64,000 bases of DNA from Cucumis sativus (Eukaryota; Streptophyta; Magnoliopsida; Cucurbitales; Cucurbitaceae): assembly GCF_000004075.3 (NCBI RefSeq), contig NC_026660.2, forward strand, positions 12,710,001 through 12,774,000. Reading direction: 5' to 3'. The position numbers were made by a program, and so were the translations under genes. Shown here one piece after another: positions 10,696 through 24,089 of the stretch. Under the pieces are notes generated by a model that did not search any database, was not told where the DNA came from, and was given only the letters and a program-made list of their open reading frames with translations. How positions within the stretch are numbered: position 1 is the first letter of the stretch; the number at the start of each line of letters is the position of its first letter.

Positions 10696-12654
10696 GTGAA
10701 AGGGCTGTAGCCGTTGCTGCGGATAGGTCTTCTTTTTTCATTCTTATCGTTTTAGTCATCCATCCGTAAGCATGAGTCTGAGTCTAGAGGAAGAAGCCCC
10801 CAACGGAATGAGCAACCGCGGAGTGGGCATCGGGTATCTAAGGATGATTTCTGAACATATGAAGTAATTACCGGATCATATTTCATCGTTGCACTCCAAT
10901 TCCCAAGAATATCCCTGTCTTATGGCACCTGTGAAAAGTCAATCAAAGAAGCTCATTAACTCGAATTCAAGAAGCTCAAAATTCATCTGCTAGATTGAAG
11001 ACGGAGTTCATTCCTAGAAAATGCAAGGTTTTGCCTATAGGTTCAAAGAATATTGAAGCAAGAAATCATGAAAAAGAATATTGAGAGTTTACAAATTAGG
11101 CGCAAAGAATATTGCAAGGAGCGCAACGATGAAATCCATATTAAGCTAGCCGACCCCATCCTGCCTTTCTTTATGGTATTCCACCTGGCCGAAATCGGGA
11201 TCATCGTCTAGCCAATCCTCGTATTTTTGCAAGGGTATCTACCCGCTCCTGGTCGCTTGCAATGGTTGTGACCTTCTTGTCTTTGAAAGGCGCACAGGCT
11301 TCCTGGGAGAACTGGAGAAGGGGGCGTCTTCTCGTCTTTGCTTACGTGTCGACACAAGTCAACTTATAGGGATTCTTTGAAAAAGTATGAAAAATAATGG
11401 CAATATTCTTTCGATAATTCTTTGATCCTCCGTCCTTAGTCGTTCTTTATATTCTAGTGGATAAAAACAAGTCCGGAGGACGGTCTCGCTCCTTTTTGAC
11501 TCAGCTGGAACTGGAAGTCTAGTTGTCGACTTTCTTCCTTCTCTCTCCGGTCTCGCTCATCCCTTCTAGCCTTCGGACCTGTCTTATGCATCCTTACTCA
11601 AATTTCATTGATCCTCTCCGCCCCGTGGGAGTCTGAAATATTCTTTGAACCTCTCCGGTCGAGCAGCGGCTTTGCACCGCTCCGTGGGCCTCTTTTCTTC
11701 GCCTTCTTCGCAAATTCTTTGCGCCTTCTATATAGTACTTTGTCTTTTGTCCACTAAAAACAATGTAGATGTCCACAGGTCCGAAGGACTATCCATATTA
11801 ACCCGTCTGTCCTTCGGACGGGGGATTTGAATACTATTACTTCTTATTTGACGTTAGGAGCTTTGAATTTGCGAAGCGGGGAATCGGCAGAAGCCCATAA
11901 AGAGCATTACGTACAAAGGCCTCACCAGCACATTTGGACTTTCCGCAATTAACCGAACTTTGACCCTCTCCTCTCTAGTCTCCCTTCTTCGAACCCTATT
12001 TAGGGAGTGCAATAGAGAACCTGAGATCCGATGCTTTCAATCAGTCGAAGGAGCGGCAAGCCTTTACTTTAGATTCTCTTAGTCAAGCTATGTATGAGTT
12101 CCAAGAAGTTCGTAGGGGAAAGTTAGAAAGAGATGTTGCGTATCGGGTATCATTCCGGGCAAGGAGAGAGCGGTTGAAAGAGGTGGAAGATTCTCGTTCT
12201 TCGATCTGTTCCGGCTCTTTCTTTCTTTGCTGGATCTCGCGCAAGAAAAAATGTATCTTCTACTTTCTGCCCTGCCTGCCTATCGTCTCCGAAGTCAAAA
12301 TCGCATATTCCATTCCAGGTGAGGTTCTAAATGTCGAGTCATTTCATTGATCGGCTTGGGTCCTCGTATTCTTGAAATTCAAAGAATGAATAAGGAAGAG
12401 CTCTTACCGATCTTCTCGAAGAACCGACAGCTACTTCCTCTCAAGCCGATTCTTCTTCTTTTTTCATGCCGAGAAAGAGGAGAATGCTTCTTAAAGTAGT
12501 AGGCTGTCCCCTCCCGTCCGTCCTTACTGTGTGACTCTTAGACTGCCGATTGAGAGTTTGCGGTTTAAAGAAAAGAGCGGGTCGAGACTGAACCTCTGGA
12601 AAGAAGAAGGTTCTCCTCTTTATTCTGATTCAAGTTCATGCCGGAATCAGACCA

Positions 12655-12715
12655 TCCGTAATTAACCGAAGTAGTCCTACGTCCTACGTCCGCAGGATTT
12701 ATCCGTAGTCCTTCG
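12655..12715. repeat. Short-repeat cluster in the NUMT
   Basis: Contains 'gtaattaaccgaagtagtcc', a doubled 'tcctacg' and 'gcaggatttatccgtagtcc', the same units as the arrays at 15.25-15.42 kb (same orientation) and 16.48-16.79 kb (opposite orientation). Confidence 0.7.
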
Positions 12716-15244
12716 AATGAGCAAGTAGGGGGCGGCAACTAAAGAGGTAGCGAGACTGACCGCAATTGCAGGAATAGGTTGACTTTCTTTCATTTTGGTT
12801 ATGGAAAGTGCAAGTCCTTTCGTTTAGTAGAGGAGATCGATGAACACCTCGCGGTGCTTACACCTCTCGCCTATTCGAAGTGATGTTCAAAAACCTCGTC
12901 CGAGAACTTGTATAGAGAAGGATTTCCCGCGGCGCAGCGGTTCTTCCATACCAACTTAGTTGCCCGGCGCTGCTATTGGCATAACAACTATAATAGCGAC
13001 ACAAGACTATCCACTTGGGTTAGCAACTGCCACAGCGGCTGCCACTGACTCTTCTGAAACTGAGTGTGAGATTGCTTCTTCTCTCTCTCTCTCGGAAACT
13101 ATTCAATTGAGTACACCCTATACATGTATCATAAATCTTTACTGAATGTGACATTGGATCTATCATTTTTTTTAAGACGATAAACGAGTCAATTTGTAAA
13201 TGAATTATATATTTAGATACCAGATGACTCAGAATTTTGAGCGAGGGAAAGGTGCGAAGCCGCTCTCAAGAGTTCACCCGAAGGAGAGGTGCGAAAAGAT
13301 GCTCGACATTCAAACTAGAAAGTGGAGTGGAACAGCGCGAGACTAACCCGCTGGGTTAGAGGAAGGTAGTTGTTGTTGGTGCAGAAATGCGAGGTTACGT
13401 ACGAAGGATCGGAAGTGGCAGTTCTTCATTAAAACCGAAATCTTCATTCAAGCACTCTGGTCCCAATCCTTCCCTCAGATGAGAATGGCAGAGACTGATT
13501 ACGAAAGAGATTAAGAATGTAGCAGTCAATAATCGTATTCATACCGCTCGGACACCGAAAGATAAGAGTTCGAGGTGAGAGTCCTACTCTTCCCCGATTG
13601 ACTTCCGTAACCCTACTTATTTGTTCTAGTTTGAGGCGGCCGGCCAAGGAACCTATTCTAAGCGAAAGAGTCTTATCTTGATTTATTTCATAATGCTAAA
13701 TGCTCCGAATCTAGTAATATGGAAATCAGGGTCAAGACGACCGTCCGAAGGTGCAAAGAATATTGCGGAAAAGAAAATCAGCTCATTAACCGATAATGAA
13801 AGAATAATTAACTCATTAACGATAATGAAAGAAGCTCAAAATGGGAATGCAAAATGTGCATCTTTGTGCTAGATTTCAGACATCTTTGCTTAATATGGGC
13901 AGTTCCATACTCTCTTTTTGACGGAGGGAAATCAATGATTTTGCTAGGTTTTGGGCCTATACGGAACGCAACTTTTCAAGTCAAATGCCTTCTTTTTCAC
14001 TCTATTTTCGTTAAATATCAATCTTCAAAAAAGTCCTATTTAGAAGCAAAAAAGCCGGGAAATTGCAACTGGTCCATTAGAAAAATCTAGGTAAAAGAAA
14101 TGAACATTGAGAACTTCTAGTTTGTGTTCCGGAGAAAGAGAGGTCTATTCTTTATTTCACTCCGTCTTCAATCTCCAAATCAATGAAGGAGTACAATGAA
14201 ATATAATGATTCTTGAATTCGAGTTAATGAGTGAATTCTGATTTTCGTCAATATTCTTTCCAACCCCTCTGGTTAATGGTCGATAGCTGCTACCGGCTCC
14301 CGGGTTTTCTGAATAGGATGTATGGGGTGTAGCTCCTGGAAGGGAGCGGCGGATTAGCAAAGGACTGATTTATCCATATTAACTTCTTGGACTCATTCTC
14401 TACCCCCTACGTGGGCTATGGAAAGCAGTCAATGAAAAATCAAGCTCCAGATGAGTTGACTGATATCATAAAGAGCTTACTCTGGAAATTACCGCCTACC
14501 TGCCGTCTCGCTGCAAAGGGCGCGATCTACGAACAGATGAGTATAGTGAGAGAGCCACACCCATTCTATCGAAGGCGTCTTTCTCTCTTGAAACCGAGCT
14601 ACTCTTGCTTCCCCGAGAATAGAGTGAATTCTTCTTTCTTAGTGTGATTTGTGACTTTCTGAATTATATAAGAAAATAGTGAACATTTAGTTAATTACTC
14701 CCGGGTTTTCATGGCAGTAGTGTATTCACTTCGCACAATGATCGGAGCGAAGTTGAAGGTAGCTGCGAACCAACTGGAATGGGGTCCGTCCTTCTTTTCC
14801 AACTGATCCTTAGTCCGATTCTTTCCTAAAGATTATCTTGCGGATCTTACTGTAAAATGAAGCTAATCCCGGTCGAGTATCTTATTCGAAATACAGTGGA
14901 CTCTAAACCAGAGTCCGGAGCTCGATCCGTGGTTAATGAGATCCGAGTGCATTCCGAGTGGTTTGGACGAGTCCAAGAAGTTAATATGGATTTGAGAGTC
15001 CAAGAAATTGGAAGTTCCATAAAGGAGTCCTCCGTCCAATGGCTATTTTTTTCCCTTCTATATATTCTTTGCGCCCCTTGTTCATTGATTTCATGCGCTT
15101 CTCAACTCATATTAGATCTCGCCTCTCCCTATGTATGGTCGTCCGGTTTAGAGTCCTTCGGACGTGCTCAGTCCTTTCCATTAGTAGTTAGGAGCTTTTC
15201 ATATTGCGGAAAAGAAGAAAGGAGCGCAAAGAAAGGTCCAGGGT

Positions 15245-15425
15245 TCGCAGTCCGCAGGATTTATCCGTAGGACTATCCATTAGAAGGAGGACTATCCATA
15301 TGGAAGTAGTCCGGAGGTTTATCCGTAGGACCATCCGTAATTAACCGAAGCAGTCCGCAGGATTTATCCGTAGTCCGGAGTCCTACGTCCGCAGGATTTA
15401 TCCGTAGTCCGAAGGAGTGGGTAGA
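15245..15425. repeat. Degenerate short-repeat array in the NUMT
   Basis: Repeated units 'gcaggatttatccgtag', 'gactatccat', 'gtaattaaccgaag' and 'gtccggag' occur in irregular order. The array is the reverse complement of the array about 1 kb downstream, so the two could pair. Confidence 0.8.
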
Positions 15426-16477
15426 AAGCCGAGCCTATCTGCACCTGCGCCTTCTTTTTCTTCTTCGCGCATCTGGTCCGAAGGACTGACCGCAGAGGTT
15501 AGCAGTCCAAGGCTATATGGAATAAATCAGTCGGAATATATGAAGAATTAATACATCTATTTCTCATAGATTATGATCTTTAAGAGAGATCTTGCCGCTA
15601 CGTGGGAGTCCCATTCAGCCTTGCCACCTTTCTCTTTATCGCTTCGCACTCTTATCCAATTTGACTAAGCATACGTGGACCAGCCGAGATAATGAGATGA
15701 AGAGCTTTCTAAACGACGAGACTAAAGAGGAGATTTACTAGGGAAAATGGACAAAATGCAAGGTTTTGGGCTATGCTAGCTCTCCGCAATATTCTTTGCA
15801 CCTCAATTCAACCATTATCGTGATATAATCACAGTCTAGAAAAGTCTTGGAAAAAGAAGCCAAAAATCCCGGGTTTCCGCAATGTGAGAATGTACCTACG
15901 GAATCGATCTCATTTGCTTAAGACATGAAATGAAATTCAATCACCTGGGAAAGTCACAGGAGCGGGTCGGTCGGCCTAGTTTGTGAGGAGTCCTCGGAGT
16001 AGAAGTCAACGGACGTCGTGCTCCTCCGCCTCTTCTTACAGTCGATTCGACTAATCCTCTCTTCGTGCCTAATCTGATACCTCCCTCTCCCGGGCAGCTG
16101 CTTCTCTCAATTACTGTAACTGTCCTTCGCACCTCTTCCCCAACTTGCCAGTCTCGACTTTTCCTCATTCTATTCTGATGAGAATGAAAGAGCAAGGGCA
16201 CGGACCAGGCTGAGGCAAGGATCCGAGGAACTTTCCTTCATCCAGTATGAAAGCCAAAGGCCTATGAGAAGAAGAAGAAGTTCATTCCTTAGAAATATAA
16301 ATGAGAGCGAAAGCGGCTCGCTCGCAATATTCTCATGTCAGTGGAAGGCAATATTCGATAATTCAGGCTGAGGCGGAGGAGGAGTTGACGGCTCGCCTTA
16401 GATAGGAAATAGGGGGAGAGGCGCAAAGAATATTGCCCATGGGCTCGACTGAGATGGACGGAGGACGAGGCGCAAAG

Positions 16478-16795
16478 TTCGGTTAATTACGGAAAGTCCT
16501 CCTTCGGTTAATTACGGAAAGTCCTCCTTCGGTTAATTACGGATGGTCCTACGGATAAATCCTCCGGACTGCTTCCTTCCATATGGATGGTCCTACTTCC
16601 ATATGGATAGTCCTACGGATAAGAATCCTCCGGACTCCAGACTACTTCTGTTAATTACGGATGGTCCTACTTCCTTCCATATGGATGATCCTACTTCCAT
16701 ATGGATAGTCCTACGGATAAGAATCCTCCGGACTCCGGACGTAGGATAAATCCTGCGGACTCCGGACTGCGGACTGCGGACTCCGGACCCTGGAC
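16478..16795. repeat. Degenerate short-repeat array in the NUMT, opposite orientation
   Basis: Starts with three tandem copies of a roughly 26-bp unit beginning 'cggttaattacgg', followed by repeats of 'ccatatggat', 'agtcctacggataa' and 'atcctccggactcc', ending in several 'ctccggactgcgg'-like steps. It is inverted relative to the array at 15.25-15.42 kb. Confidence 0.8.
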
Positions 16796-18009
16796 CTTTC
16801 TTTGATGGAGGCGCAATGAAATATGCGGCGTGAGAAGCAAGGTTTTAAGTGCAACTCAACCTACTAAAATAAAAAGAACCTAAAAAATACTGTTTTAAGT
16901 GCAAGGAATGATATTAATCTTTTACATAGTCTTTGAAAACTGGAGGCAAGGCAGACCAGTTTGCTCTTTTCAAACATTAACATGCGAAGCGAAGCATTAA
17001 AAGAAGAGATAAATAAAGAGTTAAGGAGCGCAAAGACGCAATATTCCTTGCGCCGGAGGACTATCCATATTAAGAAAGACTATTACAAACATTAGTATGG
17101 ACTATTCCGTGCCTTTTTACATAGTCTCGGGAAAACGCAATGAAAGAAGAACTCCTAGGACAGGTAAAATCAATGAAGACTTCTAGTTTGAGTTTATGGT
17201 CCGGAGAAATACGGGTCTATTCTTGATTTCCCTCCAAGTTATTCAATCAAAATTCTTCTTGAATTCTCGTTAATGAGCTTCTTTCTTTGCGCCTGCGCCT
17301 GGACCAAAGGTTAATATGGATGGATAGTCCTACTTCGGTCCAGGTGCAAAGAATATTGCCTGGAACTTGAATAAGGAGCGTAGCGGAGTAGCGGAGCGGT
17401 GGGTTCGGTGGCTTCGCCCTGCTTCGCCCTTTGTTTTCCAGCCAGCGTAGCGGACACCGGACACCTTTCTTTTCTCTTTTCCAGCGTAGCGTAGCGGAGA
17501 AATCAAGCGGAAATCCTCTTTGAACCGCGGAGTGGGGATTTTCAGCCTAACGTAGCGGAGCGGTGGCTCTCCCTATTAATAGAACTTTGTCTTTGTACTT
17601 GGTCAAAATCAAGCAGAAATCTTCCTGTCCTCCGGACTATCCATTAGAAGCGCCTCTTGTCGAGTAAGAAAGGTTCGGTAAAACTCTCGGGGATTCCTTA
17701 TCCAGTTTATTCCTTTCATATGAAACCGCGATACTTTTCATTGACTTCCTTCTCTTTCTTCCTTTTATTCCGTTTCGGATTCTAGAATCTTTCCCCGCGT
17801 AGTGGGCATTGACTTCTTCATTGATCTTCCCCGCTTGATTTATGTATGTTCATTGATTCCTCTTGTTTTTCTTTTCTTCTTATATCCTATTATGACTTGA
17901 AAACCACTAAATCTTTCTTCCAATTGAAGTAAATCATAAAAAACCTCGTGAACTAAGAAAAGAAAAGAATAATTCTGATTTCATCACCTTGTTTTTACGG
18001 AGGGAATAT

Positions 18010-18170
18010 TAAGTCTAATATTCCCCCTCAAGATGGAGAGTATATATCTTTCACTCCCATCTTGCATAAATGAAGAGATAAAGTTATGGCATTAAGGGGC
18101 TTTGTGAGAGCATCAACAAGCTGATTTGAAGACCGTATAGTAGTTTGATAGTCAGTCCGGAAATTCTCTC
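18010..18170 (-). mobile_element. Fragment of a copia pol 3' end inside the NUMT
   Basis: On the minus strand the sequence reads 'NQLVDALTKPLNAITLSLH', the C-terminal signature of plant copia RNase H/pol ('adilTKpL'), followed by a stop. A purine-rich 'cttgagggggaat' then follows, as expected for a polypurine tract beside a 3' LTR. The surrounding repeats are mitochondrial-type, so the retrotransposon piece may have been in the mitochondrial genome before transfer to the nucleus. Only about 50 residues remain and the LTR is not recognisable. Confidence 0.6.
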
Positions 18171-18960
18171 ATAAGAAAGCAATACGGTATGGTATGTCTG
18201 CTGAAAGGGGGCATGATCGGGCCCCCACGGAGGGGGAATCACTCGCGCATCCATCTTGCTCTCAGTTGTGCCGACCGAAGAAGAAAGAGTTGGTGGGGAC
18301 TCATCATCAGTAAGACGAAAGGTGGAAAAACCCGTATTCAGACAAGGTTTCCACGGAATGATAATGAGATTTGACTCCGTCATAGCAAGCCTTCATCTAT
18401 GGGCTAGAACCAACGGAAAGAGTCTGACTCAAAGGTTATTTTCGGAGAGGAGTTAGGCTCGACCCTGTTTAAGAGAAAGAGTCCGATCTCCTCTTGAAGC
18501 CACTTTTGTCTTTCTAAACCCCTTGAGAACAGGAAGAAAGATACAAAGAACAAACTATCGAGAAATTGAGTGATTCACTCATTTATGATATATGAAAAAG
18601 AGAGAATGAAAGAGTGAATAGTTCATTCTTTTGTTGTTTCATTCTATGTTTCATTCGTAACAGGGAATCTTTGCTTTCTTCTATTACGATAGTGCAAATT
18701 GTTCTTTATTTCAAGAATAAGTTGGATACAACCAACTGTACTTTTCTAGTTATAACTACGAAAAGGTGCATGATCCCGCGAATTACTTCTGACAAAATGA
18801 AGAAATCATATTGAAGAACCATAGCCATTTCGCGATTCATTGGTAAATCAACTTTGATTTGAAGGCCAAAATCAAATAGCGGACCGAGAAATGGTGCCCG
18901 AAGATGGCGATGGCGGATACTGATAAAGGGAACTGCGTGCGTTTAAGAACTCTTTACATT

Positions 18961-20126
18961 CTAGGTGAACTCCCACAACAATAACCAAAGATATGACAAC
19001 AAAGATCAAGAAAAAAGAAAAACTTATTCCTAACTTCAAAATTTCAAACTCTCCACAATGTAATTTATCAAACTAGATCAAAAGTTCTAAACATGTATCA
19101 TAACACAAGAATACAAAGTAAAACATAATGGTTGAGAGATAAAATTTTATGAGAAATTTCATTTAAATTCAAATCATGTTGTTCTAAAATATGGAAACTA
19201 CAACTCCTTTTATACCAATTAAAAATGTTATATGAAGGACTTAACATTTAATTTTATGTCATTTCGATTATTCTAATAAATGAAAATACATAATATTTAA
19301 TAATTACATAAATCATTACAAATGTGAATGAATGGATATGAATTTCTAGAATCATTAAGTGTTGATATGACTTTTTAAGAGTCTTAGGACTATGTTCTTT
19401 ACCTAATTCATTAGTCAACTAACAAATTATATGAAAAAGAGATTGATTTTAGATGTCATGTGTGCTTAGTCAAAATGTCCCATTCAAATCCTAATTTAAC
19501 TAATTACCACTTCTTTTTCTTAGCTTTCCCCCCCTCTTTTTCTTAAGGGAAATTATTTAGTCTATTACTATTCTATTTACTAAACTAAGATTTGCATATT
19601 CTGTAGTATATGGTTATATCTTACATCCATGCAAATGTGCATCACTATTTTCTTTACCTCAAACCTCGCGCCTACACAGGTTCACTTACACGATTCAAGT
19701 GTTAAACAATAAATCATATAAGCAACCCAACTGTACGAGGAACAATATACTTGAATGCTTAATTGAACTAAGTGCTTTATTACATTTGAGTAGACTCCAC
19801 ACAACATTAAATTAGTGCTTAATCTGATCAAACATCTTATGAATTTGACAAAGTAGAATACATATATTAATTAATTAAGGTATATAGTAATGAGTGAGAG
19901 ATGAAAAGTGTTTGTGCAACTTGGCTTCGCTAAAAATGGAAGAAAGAAGTATCCATAAAAAAATGCTTAAATAAAAATTACACTTTATTTTTCTATTAAA
20001 CGTTCTATTTTTTACTATTTTTCATATCCATACGGAAAACTGTCCTCAAATATAGAATTTTATTTTGAACTTATAAAATTGTATTTAAATTTAGGCACTT
20101 TAAATATGAAAAAGAACATTTGGGCA
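18961..20126. other. AT-rich intergenic DNA upstream of H4 copy 2
   Basis: No gene, repeat boundary or coding trace is seen. The sequence becomes clearly non-mitochondrial, with A/T runs and no short-repeat motifs, before the H4 copy 2 promoter. Confidence 0.5.
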
Positions 20127-20176
20127 TTTCCCGCTGCCCGGATTCAGGAATTTCACATTACCCGCTACCCGGGAAA
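20127..20176 (+). promoter_or_regulatory. Paired E2F-type sites of H4 copy 2
   Basis: TTTCCCGC (20127-20134) is a textbook E2F site. CCGGGAAA (20169-20176; reverse TTTCCCGG) faces it. Placement relative to the octamer matches the other two H4 promoters. Confidence 0.72.
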
Positions 20177-20233
20177 AATGAGAAAAAGTTTAAAAAACAA
20201 TTTACACTTTTTAAAGTACAATCCCTAAAGGAA

Positions 20234-20754
<521 letters not shown>

Positions 20755-23700
20755 GTTTAGGGTTTGATTCCAAGAATGATTGTAGACCATTACGTTTGAT
20801 CTTGTATTTTGTAGTCGAACTCGTTCTTATTGATTAATGTAAGTTAATTCCTCATTAGTTGGAAGTGATGGAAGCTTTACTTCATTGATGCCATGTGCTA
20901 TAAGATTTTCGTTTTTTTCTCTCCAGTTTTCTTAATCTTCTTGTCTCGATAATTAACAAATTTCTTCGAGCTAACTGTTTAATTGTTTCCAATTTGAAAC
21001 TTTACTATACGTTGATATCGAAAGAAAATGGCAGCCACAGTTTCTGTTTCTTTCATTTAATACATAGTATGGGGTTTGAACAATTCAACTGTCATCGCTG
21101 AATCTTTTAAATCTTTGGAAGCACTGCTTTGGTTTGAATATCTAGTTTCAACTACCACGCTCTTTGTGCATGGCTTGTGGAAGTATGTGTCATCTCAATT
21201 TGGCTTTTCATGAATATTTGTTAGACATGAATTTGTGCAAGAAGGCAGACATGAATTTGCTCTTACCTGCCACCGTTGTTAAGTTGGAAGGCTTGGATCA
21301 ATGTTACCTGTTAACCTTTTTATTCCTGCAGTAGAAATTAATGCTTCAGATGTCAGCTTGAACAAGAAGGCACTTTAGTTATCTCCTTTTGCTTAGTAAT
21401 ATTTTCAGGTGAGAATCCATTTTGTGTTGCCCTTTACACCTCTCCCTGGATGATTTTTCATTGGTTGATTTGTTTGAAGATGACAATTTGCTGTAGCAGA
21501 CTTCGTTCCATCCTGTTTTTGTCATGGAGCTTAGAATTTTGACGTTTCGTGATTGTTTTCGTTCCATTGGCTTAACTGTGCGTCCTATGATCTGTTAACA
21601 CTTACTAGGTAGCATTCTGTAGTTATCGATATTTTGGACGTTCTTTATTTATTCCCTTTTTCTCTACACTGTTTATTTACCTTTGCCTATGTTATGGGAA
21701 TGCTTGAAATTTTTTACTTTCCAATTTGTTTCTCTTGCTTTTACTTGTACCCAATTTTTATATCTGCCCTTATTTTGGTTCTTTCCCGCTTCTTTTCTGT
21801 TCTGTTTATTTCTAGAATTGATATTTTTGTCTACTGTATTATATCAGGGAACGAAGAATGCAATTTTTTGCTATTATTGATTGCTTTTCTTATTTATGGC
21901 TGGATCTCATTCTTATTTGATGTTTGCTTCTTTTGGTTTACAGAATGCTGAGTGTTCATTCTCCCTTTAACCGGTAACTTTACAATACCTGCATGTATGA
22001 AATCATGAAAGATGCTGATTTTGTTTCTTTCCCTTTCTTGCTTTCTATGTATATTGTTGAAAGCCTTGTGAGTATAGCTGCCTCTGTCTTTTATATGTGT
22101 AGTATGCTCATTGCTGCCAGTAACTTTCAATAACGATCATAATTCAAGATTACGTGGCTCTTGAAAGAGACTGCCTGATTTTTCCAATAGCATATTTTAC
22201 CTAGAGCACTGTTTATAGCTTTACTGATTGATCGACATTTGACCCATGCTTCAAGTCCTTGATATGGAACAGAGAGATATTGTGGGTTTCTGCGATTTTG
22301 TATTCCCCTGAACCAATACAAATGAGAACCAACCGTGCGTCATTCAGTTTTTGCTACCCTGGTATATGTTAGCCTTTTATGTTAGTTATAACCTTGTGGA
22401 TTGTGATGAAGTTTGAAGTTTGAACTCATTTCAACTTGATCAGAATTTCACCCCTTGATCAACCTGCTAAGCCATCCTCTTCTCTTTTTCGATGCACCCT
22501 TTGTCCAATGCTATAATCTTTTTACTCTGTTTTTCATTGGCATATTTGATCATTGTTCTCTTTCCTGTTGATCGGTCTCGGTTTATCTAGAATTGTCAGA
22601 ACTCTTACCATCTCCTCAATCATGTGATTTTTTACAAATGTCCTTAAACACTATTAAGACCACATTGGATTTTTTCCACCATTCCATGTTTGACTTTAAT
22701 CTCCGTACAGTTCTTCATCCTCTTCATGTGGATCCTCCAAGAGCTTTTGAATTTTTTTCTTTTGATCCCCAACCAGAGGTTAGAATTAATGGATCTTGAT
22801 ATCGTAGATTTTAGAATACCATGTATTTTGGATGATGTACTGATCTCCTCAACAACTTTGGTAGCCAACATAACTTATGCAATATAGAACTGTTGGAACA
22901 TGTCGGTATGTTATCTATATAATGAAAGAAGACATCATTTCAAGATTCAAATCCTTTCAGGTTATCTACCCTTTATAATTTACATAAAATTCAGCTAGCA
23001 TATCTGTGCATTAGTTATCCAAAATATTGATGCCGTGAATGTAGCATGTCATGTTATGCCTGTGAATGTAGCATTCAAATCCTTCCAGCATGTCTGTGCA
23101 GAAGCTTAGATAGGTTTGAAAATATTTGAACTGAGCCTGAAGGTTCCTACATCACAAACAGGATTAGAGGGAATGTAGAAATCCCACAAATATTGATCCT
23201 AGTTCATTTACGTTCTCATGCCTGTGAATTGGCAAAGCCTCCACATAGACCTACGATCTTATGAACTTCTCTGTTAGTACAGTATCTTCCCCAAGAACCT
23301 TTTAAAACATTGTTCCATCACATTTATTGTTCATATCTTGTTAGGCCTCCAGTAATACACACTTATCTCAGAAGGGAATAGTAACTGTTATATTTATGGT
23401 CTTAGGTCGGTGCGTGGGCTAATATAAAAAGTCTACTCGAGAAACTGGTCTGAGACTCACTGCAAATGAAGTAAATCCATATTATGTATCTTTTGATTTC
23501 ACAGAGAACCTGATATCATTGCTTGATTTCTAGACATTCACAGGCATGAGAGGCCTGAAGTTTAAAAAATCCCACAAAATCACAATGCTTCCCTTTAACC
23601 ACACAGTTAACTTCCTCAACCATATATATTCATAAAGATATATAAATGATTTATTGATATATGAAGACCCGATTTATTGATATATGAAGATATATAGATG

Positions 23701-23875
23701 AGTTCTTTTCTTCTGTGGTTTCTAACTAGCTTTATTGATATAAATGATTTAACACCATATATATTCATAAAGATAGTGTAGAACACACTCTTATAAACTC
23801 AAGATCCCAAAGCTTTTCAAATGCAGTAAATATTGAAATGAGAGATAACACACCAATTTATGTGAAAATCCAAGT
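20755..23875. other. 3' flank of H4 copy 2 and intergenic DNA
   Basis: T-rich on the plus strand for about 2 kb, with intron-like strings ('attttcaggtgag' near 21405, 'tttacagaatgc' near 21939) but no recognisable protein. A T-rich hydrophobic frame at 21634-21951 is compositional. Around 23.6-23.8 kb a local repeat of 'catatatattcataaagata' occurs twice about 130 bp apart. Confidence 0.4.
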
Positions 23876-23879
23876 ATTG

Positions 23880-24077
23880 GAGAAAAATCACGATTGTTTG
23901 TTGTTATTATTTTTTAATGAATAATTCAATAGGTACAAGGGAAAATAAATATAGTATACAAATGAATTAAAAAGGAAATGATTTAGGAAATAAGGAAAAC
24001 ATTCTCATAATCTTTCCATAAATATTCTAGGATTCTAATAAGAAAAATATTTAGAAAATAATGAAATGATTCTAACA
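23880..24077 (-). mobile_element. Start of a copia 3' LTR
   Basis: On the minus strand TGTTAGAATC begins at 24077, directly after the purine tract 'aacttgagggaag' (24078-24090), the expected arrangement of polypurine tract and 3' LTR downstream of pol. The far end is not identifiable, so the lower coordinate is approximate. Confidence 0.55.
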
Positions 24078-24089
24078 CTTCCCTCAAGT

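Larger units (their letters stand above)
10700..18960. other. Large mitochondrial-like insertion (NUMT block 2)
   Basis: About 8.3 kb of distinctly GC-richer DNA filled with short, overlapping, degenerate repeats in both orientations: 'gcaaagaatattgc', 'ggactatccatatta', 'tttatccgtaggac', 'ggttaattacgg', 'cagcgtagcggag'. This texture is a known peculiarity of cucumber-type mitochondrial DNA. No intact mitochondrial gene, rRNA or tRNA was recognised. Open frames of 60-137 codons, the longest at 14857-15270, are made partly of the repeats and have no known domain. The flanks carry histone H4 genes, so a nuclear insertion is the simplest reading; an assembly chimera is the alternative. Borders are accurate to perhaps 50-100 bp. 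Confidence 0.75.

Noticed and set aside
14857-15270. 137-codon frame in the large NUMT
   Set aside because: It runs into the short-repeat array and resembles no known mitochondrial or nuclear protein.
15245-16795. CRISPR-like or satellite array
   Set aside because: Repeats are irregular, overlapping and in both orientations, without unique spacers; a mitochondrial short-repeat texture explains them better.
10700-18960. Intact mitochondrial tRNA, rRNA or respiratory genes
   Set aside because: I looked for recognisable cloverleaf or protein signatures and found none that I could support by eye; a search against mitochondrial genomes would decide.
21634-21951. 105-codon hydrophobic frame after H4 copy 2
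   Set aside because: The T-rich composition gives Phe/Leu-rich translation; no motif or conserved start is seen.
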